Assembly: GCF_036429475.1 (NCBI RefSeq)
Contig: NZ_CP144125.1
Span: 1,116,001-1,180,000, forward strand
Direction: 5' to 3'
DNA: 64,000 nt
From: Halalkalicoccus sp. CGA53
GTDB taxonomy: Archaea > Halobacteriota > Halobacteria > Halobacteriales > Halalkalicoccaceae
Within the stretch, counting starts at the first letter, position 1. Every line of letters starts with the position of its first letter. The notes beneath the pieces were generated by a model. That model made no database searches. It worked only from the letters and a program-made list of their open reading frames with translations, and was not told the origin of the DNA. The position numbers and the translations under genes are program-made. This document shows positions 1 through 7,754 of this stretch, piece after piece.

Positions 1-198
1 GGCATCGACTTCGTCCTCGCGGCGGTGTTCGTCGCGCTCGCAGTCGAACTCTGGGAGGGGGCGTCGAACTCGCTCGTGCCGTGGCTCGTCGCGCTCTCGG
101 TCGCGCTGGTCTCCTCCGAACTGCTCCACGGCCACTGGTACATCCTGCTCGGCGGGTTCGCCGCCGCTGGGGTGGAGGCGATCCGTCATGGCCGCTAG
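1..198 (+). CDS. azlC: AzlC family branched-chain amino acid exporter, C-terminal part
   Basis: This is the last 65 codons of a gene that begins before the window. The reading frame encodes a hydrophobic stretch with at least two membrane segments and ends in a short basic tail. AzlC is the large subunit of the two-component AzlCD exporter, which moves branched-chain amino acids or analogues out across the cytoplasmic membrane. Its stop codon lies inside the start of the following azlD frame, an 11-nt overlap that implies translational coupling. The assignment rests on the hydrophobic pattern and on the azlD neighbour. Confidence 0.75.
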   Translation, partial: GIDFVLAAVFVALAVELWEGASNSLVPWLVALSVALVSSELLHGHWYILLGGFAAAGVEAIRHGR

Positions 199-505
199 CG
201 CGCTCCTGCTCGACCCGCTCGTCGTCGGCGTGATCCTCGCGATGGCGCTCGTCACGGTGCTCACGAAGGTCGGGGGGCTCTGGCTCCTGAGCACGACCGA
301 CGTGAGCGAGCGCGTCGAGGCTGGACTCTCGGTGCTCCCCGGTGCGATCGTGGTCGCGCTCCTCGGACCCGAACTCGCGAGCGGCGGGCCCGCCGAGTGG
401 GCCGCCGCGGGAGTCGTTTTGCTCACGATGTGGCGGACCGAGAGTATCCTGCTCGCGCTCTGTGCCGGTGTCGGCGCGGTCGTCCTGTTCAGGGCGATGC
501 TGTGA
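188..505 (+). CDS. azlD: AzlD family small subunit of branched-chain amino acid exporter
   Basis: A 105-residue membrane protein with about four hydrophobic segments, the usual size of AzlD. AzlD is the small partner that AzlC needs for export. The motif TKVGGLWLL near residue 26 and the LPGAIVVALLGPEL segment near residue 50 resemble the family. The gene overlaps azlC by 11 nt, so the two are almost certainly one transcription unit. The real substrate in this organism is not known. Confidence 0.8.
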   Translation: MAASALLLDPLVVGVILAMALVTVLTKVGGLWLLSTTDVSERVEAGLSVLPGAIVVALLGPELASGGPAEWAAAGVVLLTMWRTESILLALCAGVGAVVLFRAML

Positions 506-592
506 TCGAACCCCGCCCAGCGTCCCCCTCGAACCGGGTCGAGCCGTGGGCGACTTCCCGTCCGGAATCGTCCACCAGAGATCCGAGTTCTG

Positions 593-604
593 CCACGATC
601 GTGG
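593..604. promoter_or_regulatory. Perfect 12-bp palindrome upstream of a small membrane gene
   Basis: The sequence CCACGATCGTGG is self-complementary. It lies about 35 bp upstream of a TATA-like element (CATATCA, about 638-644), which in turn is about 27 bp before the ATG at 667. That spacing fits a leaderless promoter with an upstream protein-binding site. A wider 10-bp inverted repeat (517-526 and 612-621) surrounds the palindrome. No regulator can be named. Confidence 0.35.
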
Positions 605-666
605 TCTCCCTGGGACGCTGGATACCCATCCGAAATCCATATCACCTCTTCGCTCGACGGACCTCC

Positions 667-909
667 ATGTACGACGGAATCGCCGAACTCCTGATCGAGG
701 CGCTGGTCCTCGCCGGGTACGCCTCGATCGCCCTCGTCCTCGTACTCGTCGGCCTCCTCGTCGAGTACTCGACGCTCTCGCTCGCGCTCTCGGGTGAGTT
801 CCTCCTCGCGGTCTGGGTCGGCGGGTTCGGGGCCATCGCGCTCTGGTCAGCCTACCTCGTCTTCAGCCGGAAGCTCTTGCCGCTCCTGGGACGGACCGTC
901 GCGGCGTAG
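667..909 (+). CDS. Small two-helix membrane protein, function unknown
   Basis: An 80-residue protein with two clear membrane segments (about residues 14-36 and 44-66) and a short basic C-terminus. I do not recognise a family. The ATG was chosen because a TATA-like element lies about 27 nt upstream, the normal distance for leaderless haloarchaeal genes, whereas upstream in-frame starts would add a hydrophilic, shadow-like extension. Confidence 0.6.
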   Translation: MYDGIAELLIEALVLAGYASIALVLVLVGLLVEYSTLSLALSGEFLLAVWVGGFGAIALWSAYLVFSRKLLPLLGRTVAA

Positions 910-925
910 ACCCCCCGTTCCGTCC

Positions 926-1171
926 TCACGTCCCGTCGAACTCGTACTCGTCGGCGAACAGTGTCACCCGCTCGCCGGGGCGAAGCCCGTCGACGACGAG
1001 GCCGAACTCGTCGCCGCCGGAGAACGGTCTGAGACGCGGCGGATCGGCGTCGGCCTCCGTCCGCTCGCAGACGAGTTCGATCGACCCGGTCGAGTCCGCC
1101 CTGAGTTCGATGCCGTTCATGGCCACCGCTACGCGCTCGGTGTGCTTCACGGTAGCCCCGCGAACGCCCAT
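926..1171 (-). CDS. Small conserved haloarchaeal protein (DUF7112-like)
   Basis: An 81-residue acidic protein that is probably a small all-beta fold, judging by its alternating short strands: VKHTERVAVAMNGIEL, SIELVCER and the terminal ERVTLFADEY. It has no catalytic motif or membrane segment. It is divergent from the ArsA/Get3-type gene starting at 1241, with which it shares a 69-bp promoter region. The ATG at the right end is the first plausible start; longer in-frame versions run through the coding region of the opposite gene. The family name is from memory and uncertain. Confidence 0.6.
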   Translation of the reverse strand: MGVRGATVKHTERVAVAMNGIELRADSTGSIELVCERTEADADPPRLRPFSGGDEFGLVVDGLRPGERVTLFADEYEFDGT

Positions 1172-1240
1172 AGAGGCGTCACGAACCGCCTCGAACCGAA
1201 CGGACCGACAGTATAGGTTCGTCCGGCCCTTCTCCCCGAC

Positions 1241-2176
1241 GTGACCGAATTCGTCCTCTACGGCGGGAAAGGAGGCGTCGGCAAGACCACCTGTGCGGCG
1301 GCGACGGCGCTCGCCGCCGCGGCGGGGGGAACCGACACCCTCGTCGTCTCGACCGATCCCGCCCACTCGCTGTCGGACTCGTTCGAAGCCGACCTCGGCC
1401 CCGACCCGACCGCGCTCGGGGAGGGGCTCTGGGCGGTCGAGATCGACCCCGAGGTACAGAAAGACGAGTACCGGGAGATCCTCGAGGCGCTCGCGAAGGA
1501 CCTCCGTTCCGTCGGGATTCGAATGGACGACGAGGACGTCGCCGACGTCTTCTCCGCAGGGATGCCCCCTGGCGGCGACGAACTCGCCGCGCTCGACCGG
1601 CTCGCCACCTACGCCGAGGACGACCGCTTCGACCTGATCGTTCTGGATACCGCGCCAACCGGCCACACCCTCAGACTGCTCGACCTCCCGGACGTGATGG
1701 ACACCGCCCTCGAGAAGACGCTCTCGCTCCGGGGGCAGGTACGGAGGATCGGCGACTCCGCCCGCCGGGTGATGCTCGGGCCGGCCTCGTACTTCGGGAG
1801 TTCAGGACGGAACGACAAGGACATCCTCGTGCTGAAAGCACGGATGGAGCGTGCCCGTGACACGCTCACCGATCCCGAGAGGACCGAGTTCCGTGTCGTG
1901 TTGATCCCCGAGGCGATGGCGATTTCGGAATCCGAACGGCTGGTCGCTCGCCTGCGCGAGTATGGGATGCCGGTCCGAACGCTCGTCGTGAACAGGGTGC
2001 TCGAAGAAATAGAGGAGGACTGCTCGCGGTGTCGCTCCCGGCACGACAGACACCGAGAGCGGGTCGCGGATATCGAAGCGCTGTTTCCCGAGCTCGAGGT
2101 GCGGACGCTCCCCGAGGCTGACGACGAGGTACAGGGAGTCGACGCACTCGGCGGGATCGGGGAACGACTTTCTTAG
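1241..2176 (+). CDS. arsA: ArsA/Get3 (TRC40)-type ATPase
   Basis: A 311-residue SIMIBI-class ATPase with a deviant Walker A (KGGVGKTT, residues 10-17), a switch I segment DPAHSLSDSF near residue 40 and a switch II segment DTAPTGHT near residue 136. A CxxC pair (Cys261, Cys264) matches the zinc-binding cysteines that hold Get3 dimers together. The family either energises arsenite pumps or delivers tail-anchored membrane proteins. With no ars genes nearby and the CxxC present, the tail-anchored-protein role is the better guess. The start is GTG, immediately in front of the conserved strand leading to the P-loop. Confidence 0.85.
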   Translation: MTEFVLYGGKGGVGKTTCAAATALAAAAGGTDTLVVSTDPAHSLSDSFEADLGPDPTALGEGLWAVEIDPEVQKDEYREILEALAKDLRSVGIRMDDEDVADVFSAGMPPGGDELAALDRLATYAEDDRFDLIVLDTAPTGHTLRLLDLPDVMDTALEKTLSLRGQVRRIGDSARRVMLGPASYFGSSGRNDKDILVLKARMERARDTLTDPERTEFRVVLIPEAMAISESERLVARLREYGMPVRTLVVNRVLEEIEEDCSRCRSRHDRHRERVADIEALFPELEVRTLPEADDEVQGVDALGGIGERLS

Positions 2177-2278
2177 GGGAGACCGGACGGTTCGCCGTCA
2201 CGGTCGTGTTCACTCGACGAGCGCTCCGACCCACGAAAGGCTATGCTATCTCATGGCGTAGCACGCGGGGATCGAAAC

Positions 2279-2459
2279 ATGACGAAAGCGTATCAGTCCG
2301 TGTGGAGAGCTCCCCGACTACGAGGGGTGTGCGTTCATGATCCGATCGGCGGACGAGGACGAGGCGATCCGGATGGTCCAGGACCACGCGGAACACGGCC
2401 ACGGCGACTCGTTCGACCGCGAGGCGGTGAAGGGAGTCCTCGAGGAGGTCGAGGTGTAG
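2279..2459 (+). pseudogene. DUF1059-like small protein, frameshifted
   Basis: The frame starting at ATG 2279 encodes MTKAYQSV. The continuing homology lies in another frame (DYEGCAFMIRSADEDE, then a His-rich QDHAEHGHG segment) ending at the stop at 2457-2459. The join lies between about 2297 and 2316. Together the parts give about 60 residues that look like the small DUF1059 family, with its FMIRS and HAxxxHG pattern. No start other than an internal ATG at 2337 serves the second frame. It is either a broken gene or a one-base sequence error. The rest of the 2177-2566 stretch shows nothing I can identify. Confidence 0.6.
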
Positions 2460-2566
2460 GTCGACCGGATCGGACGACCGATCCAGTCCTCCGCAGCACC
2501 GAGTTCAACTATCGTATCCTGTGGGGGAGAATCGAGTCGGGGAACCGATGCTCGAACAGTTTCGTT

Positions 2567-3355
2567 CTAGCAGGTGTGCCAGCCGCCGTCGACGTAGAGC
2601 AGTTCTCCCGTGATATAGGACGCCGCGTCGCTCGCGAGATACAGCGTCGCGTCGGCGACGTCCTCCGGGTAGCCAGCCCGCCCCATCGGGATCGGTTTGA
2701 GGAACTCTTCGTCGCCGGCTCTGTCCTCCGTTCGTTCCGTGCCGTCCTCGGTGAACTCGGTCGCGATCTGTCCCGGCGCGGTCGCGTTCACCCGGATCCC
2801 GTCACTCGCTAGCTCGAGGGCCGCCCCGCGCGTGAGCATCCGGATCGCTCCTTTCGTCGTGTCGTAGGCGACCTGGCCGTGCTGGGCGAACGTCGAACTG
2901 ATCGAGGCGGTGTTCACGATCGCTCCTTCCGTACCTGACTCGACCATCTCCGCGGCCGCCGCCTGCGTCCCGACGAACATCCCCCGGACGTTCACCTCGT
3001 ACGCCTCGTCGAGCGTCTCGACCGCCAGGTCGGTGAACGACCCGCCCGCGAACGTCCCGGCGTTGTTCACCATCACGTCCACGCCGCCGTACTCGCGGGC
3101 GGCCTCGACGACCGCCTCCACCTCGCTCGGCTCGGAGACGTCACACTCGGCGTACGCGGCCGTCCCCCCGGACTCCTCGATCAGCCGGTGGGTCGGCACC
3201 TCTTCGTCGATGTCCTTCGGTTCCTCCTGGGTGTCGGCGACGAGCACCCGTGCCCCGGCGTCGGCGAAGCCGAGCGCACACGCCCTGCCGATCCCCGACG
3301 CGCCGCCGGTGACGATCACGGTCTCTCCCTCGAACGCGAAGCTCGCACGTCCCAT
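2567..3355 (-). CDS. SDR family NAD(P)-dependent oxidoreductase
   Basis: A 262-residue classical short-chain dehydrogenase. It has the nucleotide-binding TGGASGIG (residues 16-23), the NNAG motif (97-100), a catalytic Ser around 151-154 and YxxxK (Tyr164, Lys168). An Asp after the second strand (VADT, near residue 41) suggests NAD preference. The C-terminus (YITGELLYVDGG) is typical. The substrate cannot be deduced. It follows the aldolase gene on the same strand after a 41-bp gap and may be read from the same transcript. Confidence 0.85.
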   Translation of the reverse strand: MGRASFAFEGETVIVTGGASGIGRACALGFADAGARVLVADTQEEPKDIDEEVPTHRLIEESGGTAAYAECDVSEPSEVEAVVEAAREYGGVDVMVNNAGTFAGGSFTDLAVETLDEAYEVNVRGMFVGTQAAAAEMVESGTEGAIVNTASISSTFAQHGQVAYDTTKGAIRMLTRGAALELASDGIRVNATAPGQIATEFTEDGTERTEDRAGDEEFLKPIPMGRAGYPEDVADATLYLASDAASYITGELLYVDGGWHTC

Positions 3356-3396
3356 ACAGGCAGAGGGCGTTCTGCACCCAAAACGATCCGACCTGC

Positions 3397-4209
3397 TTAC
3401 GCCTCGATCGCCAGCCCGGAGATCTCGAGCGCCTCCTCCGCACTCGCGTCCTCGTGGATCACCGCGCTCACGGTCCGGGCGATCGCCTCGGGATCGTCGT
3501 GCTGGAAGATCGACCGTCCCATCGAGACGCCCGCCGCCCCGGCGTCCATCGCGCCCCGGACCGCCTCGGCCGTCTCGTAATCCGTCCCCTTCGCCCCGCC
3601 GGCGATCACCACCGGTAAGGAAGTCGACTCGACGACGTGGGCGAAGCTCTCGGCGTCGCCGCTGTAGGCCGTCTTGATCACGTCCGCGCCGAGCTCCTCG
3701 CCGAGTCGGGCCGCGTGAGCGAGGTATTTCGCGTCGTGTTCGGGGTCCTGTCCCTCGAGGTTCGCTCCCCGGGCGTAGGTCATCGCCAGCACCGGAATCC
3801 CGTATCGGCCGGCCTCGTCGGTCACCCGCGCGAGGTCCTCGATCTGCTCGCGCTCGTGGTTGCTCCCGACGTTCAGATGGAGCGAGACGGCGTCCGCGCC
3901 CGCGCGGATTGCCTCCTCGACCGTGCCGGTCATCCGCTTGTCGTTCGTGTCCGGCCCGAGCGTCGTCGAGGCGTTCAGGTGGACGATGTAACCCGCGCCG
4001 TTCGCGTTCGGGTGGACCCGCGGCGCGAGTCCCTTCTGTGTCAGTACGGCGTCGGCCCCGCCGCGTGTCACCCCGTCGATCGTCTTTTCGATCTCCTTGA
4101 GCCCCTTCACCGCACCGAGGGTGATCCCGTGGTCCATCGGGACGACGAGGTACTTCTCGTCCGTGCTGATCCGCCCGAGCCGTGCGTCGAGTCCCGCGTT
4201 CGTGTTCAT
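3397..4209 (-). CDS. 2-amino-3,7-dideoxy-D-threo-hept-6-ulosonate synthase (archaeal class I aldolase)
   Basis: A 270-residue DeoC/FbaB-type TIM-barrel aldolase with PMDHG near residue 25, TYARG near 144 and the Schiff-base lysine in VIKTAYSG (Lys179). In archaea lacking the normal first two shikimate steps, this enzyme makes the amino-heptulosonate precursor that the archaeal dehydroquinate synthase II then converts. Placement next to trpCBA supports this over a glycolytic aldolase. The ATG at 4209 was preferred to one six codons upstream because CTTAAG in the trpA tail sits at TATA distance. No dehydroquinate synthase II gene is in the window. Confidence 0.82.
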   Translation of the reverse strand: MNTNAGLDARLGRISTDEKYLVVPMDHGITLGAVKGLKEIEKTIDGVTRGGADAVLTQKGLAPRVHPNANGAGYIVHLNASTTLGPDTNDKRMTGTVEEAIRAGADAVSLHLNVGSNHEREQIEDLARVTDEAGRYGIPVLAMTYARGANLEGQDPEHDAKYLAHAARLGEELGADVIKTAYSGDAESFAHVVESTSLPVVIAGGAKGTDYETAEAVRGAMDAGAAGVSMGRSIFQHDDPEAIARTVSAVIHEDASAEEALEISGLAIEA

Positions 4210-4234
4210 GGTGGGAGTCCTTGGCACAGCGCTC

Positions 4235-5074
4235 TTAAGGCCGTTCCGCTCGCGGCGTGCGTTGCTCGAACCCCTTTTCTGTACCTCGCTTCAGCTCTCT
4301 CGCCTTCGCCTCCAGGCGTTCTTCGACCGTCTCCTCGCCGTCGCCCTCGGCGACGATGTCGACGAGCGCGCTGCCGACGATGATCCCGTCGGCGCCCCCG
4401 GCGACGATCTCCGCCGCCTGCTCACCCGTGCTGATCCCGAAGCCGACGGCCTTCGGCACCGGCCAGTCGGCCACGCGGTCGAGGCTCTCGCTGGTCTGAT
4501 CGCTCACGTCCGCCTTCGCGCCGGTCACCCCGAGACGTGCCTGCACGTAGAGGTAGCCCGAGACCTGCTCGCGGATCCGTTCGAGCCGCTCGCCGCGCGT
4601 CGTCGGCGCGACGATGAATATCAGGTCGAGGCCGTGTTCGTCACACGCCTCGCGCAGCGGGTCGGCCTCTTCTGCCGGTAAGTCGGGAACGACGAACCCC
4701 TCTATCCCGACCGCCGCCGAGCGCTCGACGAACGGCTCGGGACCCTCATCGATACCGAACTGGTAGATCAGGTTGTAGTAGGTCATGCAGACCAGCGGTG
4801 CCGAGACGTCGAGATCCGAGACGAACTCGAAGAAGCGCTCGGGCGTCATTCCCGCGTCGAGCGCCCGGGTCACCGCGCCCTGGATCGTCGGGCCTTCCGC
4901 GATCGGCTCCGAGAAGGGCAGACCGAGTTCGATCACGTCCGCGCCGCCGCGGTCGAGCGCCTCGACGTAGCGAAGCGAGGAGTCGTAGTCGGGGTCGCCC
5001 GCCGCGAGGTAGGGGACGAACGCCGGACCCCCCTCGAAGGCCGCCGCGAGCGCCGCGCTGTTCGCGCGGGTCAT
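4235..5074 (-). CDS. trpA: Tryptophan synthase alpha chain
   Basis: A 279-residue TIM barrel that cleaves indole-3-glycerol phosphate to indole and glyceraldehyde 3-phosphate, passing indole to TrpB. The catalytic Glu49 (VIELG) is present. The usual PFSDPxADGP loop reads [10 protein letters not shown], so the residue equivalent to catalytic Asp60 is Glu. The phosphate-binding GFGIST and [12 protein letters not shown] segments are intact. The start overlaps the trpB stop by four bases (ATGA), so translation is probably coupled. It is the last trp gene of the trpCBA unit. Confidence 0.95.
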   Translation of the reverse strand: MTRANSAALAAAFEGGPAFVPYLAAGDPDYDSSLRYVEALDRGGADVIELGLPFSEPIAEGPTIQGAVTRALDAGMTPERFFEFVSDLDVSAPLVCMTYYNLIYQFGIDEGPEPFVERSAAVGIEGFVVPDLPAEEADPLREACDEHGLDLIFIVAPTTRGERLERIREQVSGYLYVQARLGVTGAKADVSDQTSESLDRVADWPVPKAVGFGISTGEQAAEIVAGGADGIIVGSALVDIVAEGDGEETVEERLEAKARELKRGTEKGFEQRTPRAERP

Positions 5075-6324
5075 CGACCGACTCCCTGAAAGACGTCCAT
5101 CTCGGGCGCGCCCTCGATCTCCCTTTCACTCGTCTCCTCGATCACCGACTCGAGGTCCTTGTCGCCCCGGCCGGAGACGTTGACGATCACGATCTCGCCC
5201 AGGTCCCCGTAGTTTTCGTGGAGGTAGCCGAAGGCGTGGGCGGTCTCCAGCGCCGGGATGATTCCCTCCTCCTGGGAGAGCCGGTGGAACGCCTCCAGCG
5301 CCGCGTCGTCGTCCACCGTGACCGGCGTTACCCTACCGGTGTCGACGAGGTGGGCGAGTTCGGGGCCGACGCCGGCGTAGTCCAGCCCCGACGAGACGCT
5401 GTGGGACTCCATGATCTGGCCGTCGCGGTCCTGGAGGATCCGCGTTCGCGCGCCGTGGAGCACGCCCTCGGTGCCGGTCGAGAGCGACGCGGAGTTCGGT
5501 GCGACGCCGCGTTCTTCGTCGACGCTGAGAGAGGAGCCGCCCGCCTCCACGGCGTAGAGCTCTACTCCGTCGTCCGAAACGAAGTGGTGAAACGCCCCCA
5601 TCGTGTTCGAGCCGCCGCCCGCGCAGGCGAGTACGGAGTCAGGAAGCCGACCCGCCTTCTCCAGCACCTGTTCGCGCGCCTCCTCGCTGATGACTGCTTG
5701 AAAGTCGCGGACCATCCGCGGGAACGGGTGCGGGCCGACGACGCTCCCGATCACGTAGTGCGTCGTCTCGACACTGGCTGCCCAGTCGCGCATCGTCTCG
5801 CTGATCGCCTCCTTGAGCGTACCGCGCCCCGCGGAGACGGGATTCACCTCGGAACCATTGAGTCTCATCCGGAAGACGTTCGGGCGCTGGCGGACGATGT
5901 CGCGCTCGCCCATGTAGATCTCACAGGGGAGGTCGAGGTGGGCCGCCGCCATCGCCGTCGCGGTGCCGTGCTGGCCCGCACCGGTCTCCGCGATGATTCG
6001 TTCTTTTCCCATGTACTTCGCGAGCAGCACCTGTCCGAGCGCGTTGTTGAGCTTGTGCGCCCCGCCGTGGAGTAAGTCCTCGCGTTTCAGGTAGACGTCG
6101 CGTCCGTAGCGCTCGGAGAGCCGATCGGCGCGCTGGAGCGGGAGCGGCCGCCCACCGAAATCAGCGAGGCGCTCGCGGAATTCGTCCACGAACCCGTCCT
6201 CGTTCTCGAGGACGTAGCGTTCGTAGGCGTCCTCTAGCTCCTCGATCGCCGGCATCAACGCCTCCGGAACGAACTGGCCGCCGTACTCGCCGAATTTGGG
6301 GTTGCTCTCGGTACCGTAGCTCAT
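5071..6324 (-). CDS. trpB: Tryptophan synthase beta chain
   Basis: A 417-residue PLP enzyme that condenses indole with serine to make tryptophan. The PLP lysine is in [11 protein letters not shown] (Lys91). The AETGAGQHG loop and the phosphate-binding CAGGGSN are present. The N-terminus [11 protein letters not shown] marks the standard TrpB1 type that works with TrpA rather than the stand-alone TrpB2. The start ATG overlaps the trpC stop (ATGA). A much longer in-frame extension upstream is only a trpC shadow. Confidence 0.96.
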   Translation of the reverse strand: MSYGTESNPKFGEYGGQFVPEALMPAIEELEDAYERYVLENEDGFVDEFRERLADFGGRPLPLQRADRLSERYGRDVYLKREDLLHGGAHKLNNALGQVLLAKYMGKERIIAETGAGQHGTATAMAAAHLDLPCEIYMGERDIVRQRPNVFRMRLNGSEVNPVSAGRGTLKEAISETMRDWAASVETTHYVIGSVVGPHPFPRMVRDFQAVISEEAREQVLEKAGRLPDSVLACAGGGSNTMGAFHHFVSDDGVELYAVEAGGSSLSVDEERGVAPNSASLSTGTEGVLHGARTRILQDRDGQIMESHSVSSGLDYAGVGPELAHLVDTGRVTPVTVDDDAALEAFHRLSQEEGIIPALETAHAFGYLHENYGDLGEIVIVNVSGRGDKDLESVIEETSEREIEGAPEMDVFQGVGR

Positions 6325-7082
6325 CGTTCCGCCTCCACGAGCGCCCGCGTGTTCTCCCGCACGTCGCCGTCCATGATCGCCGTCCCGACGAGCAGCGCGT
6401 CCGCACCAGCCTCGCGCATCCTCTGTACGTCTCCTCTGTACCGGATCCCGCTCTCCGCGACGAGCGTCACGTCCTCCGGTGCCTCCCGCGCGACCCGCTC
6501 GAACGTCGAGCGGTCGACCTCCAGCCGGGCGAGGTCGCGGTTGTTCACGCCGACGATCTCCGCACCTGCGTCGAGGGCGTCTTCGAGCTCCGGTATCGAG
6601 TGCACCTCGACGAGCGGCTGGAAGCCGCGGGCCTCGGCCATACGGACGAGGCCGGGAAGGTCGTCGACGAACCTGGCGATCAGTAGGACGAGGTCGGACT
6701 CGACGGCGTCGAGCTGCGCCTCCGAGAGCACGAAGTCCTTCCTGAGGACCGGGACGTCGACCGCCTCGCGGATCCGTTCCAGGTTTTCCGTCGATCCCCC
6801 GAAGTGCTCGGGTTCGGTGAGCACCGAGAGTGCGGCCGCCCCACCGGCGACCATCTCGCGGGCGAGGTCGACCGGATCGTCCCTCCGTACCCCCTCGGTC
6901 GTCGGACTCGTCGGCTTTACCTCGGCGATCACCGGTACGTGGCCGCCGGCTTCCGCCGCTTCGAGCGCCCCTTCGAACGATCGTGCGTCGACCGAGATCG
7001 GCTCTCGGTCGGGCACCTCGCGCTCGCGCGCCGCGTCGAGGATCGACTCGACGGCCGGCGCGAGCTCCTGGTTGGCGTTCAT
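6321..7082 (-). CDS. trpC: Indole-3-glycerol phosphate synthase
   Basis: A 253-residue (beta/alpha)8 enzyme that converts CdRP to indole-3-glycerol phosphate, the substrate of TrpA. The family signature appears as IAEVKPTSP (catalytic Lys56), followed by LRKDFVL and VESGI. It is the first gene of trpCBA. The ATG at the right end was chosen because it starts the conserved N-terminal helix and sits just beyond a promoter with two TGTACA boxes. Anthranilate-forming genes (trpE, G, D, F) are not in this window. Confidence 0.95.
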   Translation of the reverse strand: MNANQELAPAVESILDAAREREVPDREPISVDARSFEGALEAAEAGGHVPVIAEVKPTSPTTEGVRRDDPVDLAREMVAGGAAALSVLTEPEHFGGSTENLERIREAVDVPVLRKDFVLSEAQLDAVESDLVLLIARFVDDLPGLVRMAEARGFQPLVEVHSIPELEDALDAGAEIVGVNNRDLARLEVDRSTFERVAREAPEDVTLVAESGIRYRGDVQRMREAGADALLVGTAIMDGDVRENTRALVEAER

Positions 7083-7085
7083 CGT

Positions 7086-7118
7086 TGTACATCGTTGGAC
7101 TAGTTTGTACATAAGGCT
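7086..7118 (-). promoter_or_regulatory. trpCBA promoter with two TGTACA (TRP-box-like) operators
   Basis: Reading toward trpC there is a TATA-like CCTTATG (about 7112-7118), then two palindromic TGTACA hexamers at 7106-7111 and 7086-7091. They are spaced exactly 20 bp start to start, about two helical turns. The first abuts the TATA box and the second falls near the expected transcription start. TGTACA is the consensus TRP box bound by the tryptophan-sensing repressor TrpY in Methanothermobacter. The hexamers are seen directly; a TrpY-like mechanism in this halophile is inferred. No TrpY gene is in the window. Confidence 0.55.
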
Positions 7119-7163
7119 TCCGTCGTCGCCACGTTCAAGCAGTGGACGGCCTTCGGAGGCGGT

Positions 7164-7628
7164 ATGCACCACGACGGGACGACCGGCGTCTTCGCCCGCG
7201 AGTTCGACGCGCTCGGCCGGTGGGTACAGATCGGCGTCGCCTCGGGGAACGTCATCAGCGTCTCGTTCCCGACCGAACCGGAGGCCGAGTCCGAGGAGAA
7301 CGCGGTGCTGGACCGGATCGGGGCGTATCTTGACGGCGAGGAGGACGCCCTCTCGCACGTTGAGGTGGCGCTCACGGTTCCGACCGATCAGCGCACGGTG
7401 TTAGAGACGGTCAGGGCGATCCCGTACGGTCAGGCGGTGGGCGTCGACCAGGTCGCGCGGATGGCGGCCGGCTTGGAGGACGACGAAGGTGGCTGGGAGG
7501 TCGTCGAGCGTGCGCTCTCCGCGAACCCCGTTCCGATCCTGATCCCGGATCACCGCGTCGTCGACGGGCCGAGCGGCGCGCCCCGCGAGGTGGTCTCGAA
7601 ACTGCAGTCGCTGGAGGGCTTGGCGTGA
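7164..7628 (+). CDS. MGMT-domain protein lacking the active cysteine (alkyltransferase-like)
   Basis: A 154-residue protein whose C-terminal half has the O6-alkylguanine-DNA alkyltransferase fold signature: [17 protein letters not shown] (recognition helix) and then [13 protein letters not shown]. In true MGMT/Ogt the last motif is PCHRV. Here the reactive Cys is replaced by Asp129, so the protein cannot take alkyl groups by the normal route. Alkyltransferase-like proteins with such replacements bind damaged DNA and flag it for excision repair, so that role is inferred. It overlaps the next small gene by GTGA. Confidence 0.8.
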   Translation: MHHDGTTGVFAREFDALGRWVQIGVASGNVISVSFPTEPEAESEENAVLDRIGAYLDGEEDALSHVEVALTVPTDQRTVLETVRAIPYGQAVGVDQVARMAAGLEDDEGGWEVVERALSANPVPILIPDHRVVDGPSGAPREVVSKLQSLEGLA

Positions 7629-7741
7629 CTCGTAAGGGGAAGTCCACACTCGAGGAGTTCCTCGACGAGATCCCGAAGCGCCCCGAGCCGGAGGGGATAG
7701 ACTGGGACGAACGCTACGGCGAACGGTTCGAAAACCGATAG
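7625..7741 (+). CDS. Small acidic protein, 38 residues
   Basis: A 38-residue frame starting with GTG that overlaps the stop of the MGMT-like gene (GTGA). It begins [13 protein letters not shown] and ends WDERYGERFENR. It has normal haloarchaeal composition and G/C third-position bias over its whole length, which supports it being real. I recognise no domain. Its tight coupling suggests it works with, or is made alongside, the MGMT-like protein. Confidence 0.55.
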   Translation: MTRKGKSTLEEFLDEIPKRPEPEGIDWDERYGERFENR

Positions 7742-7754
7742 TGGGCCTGGGAGA

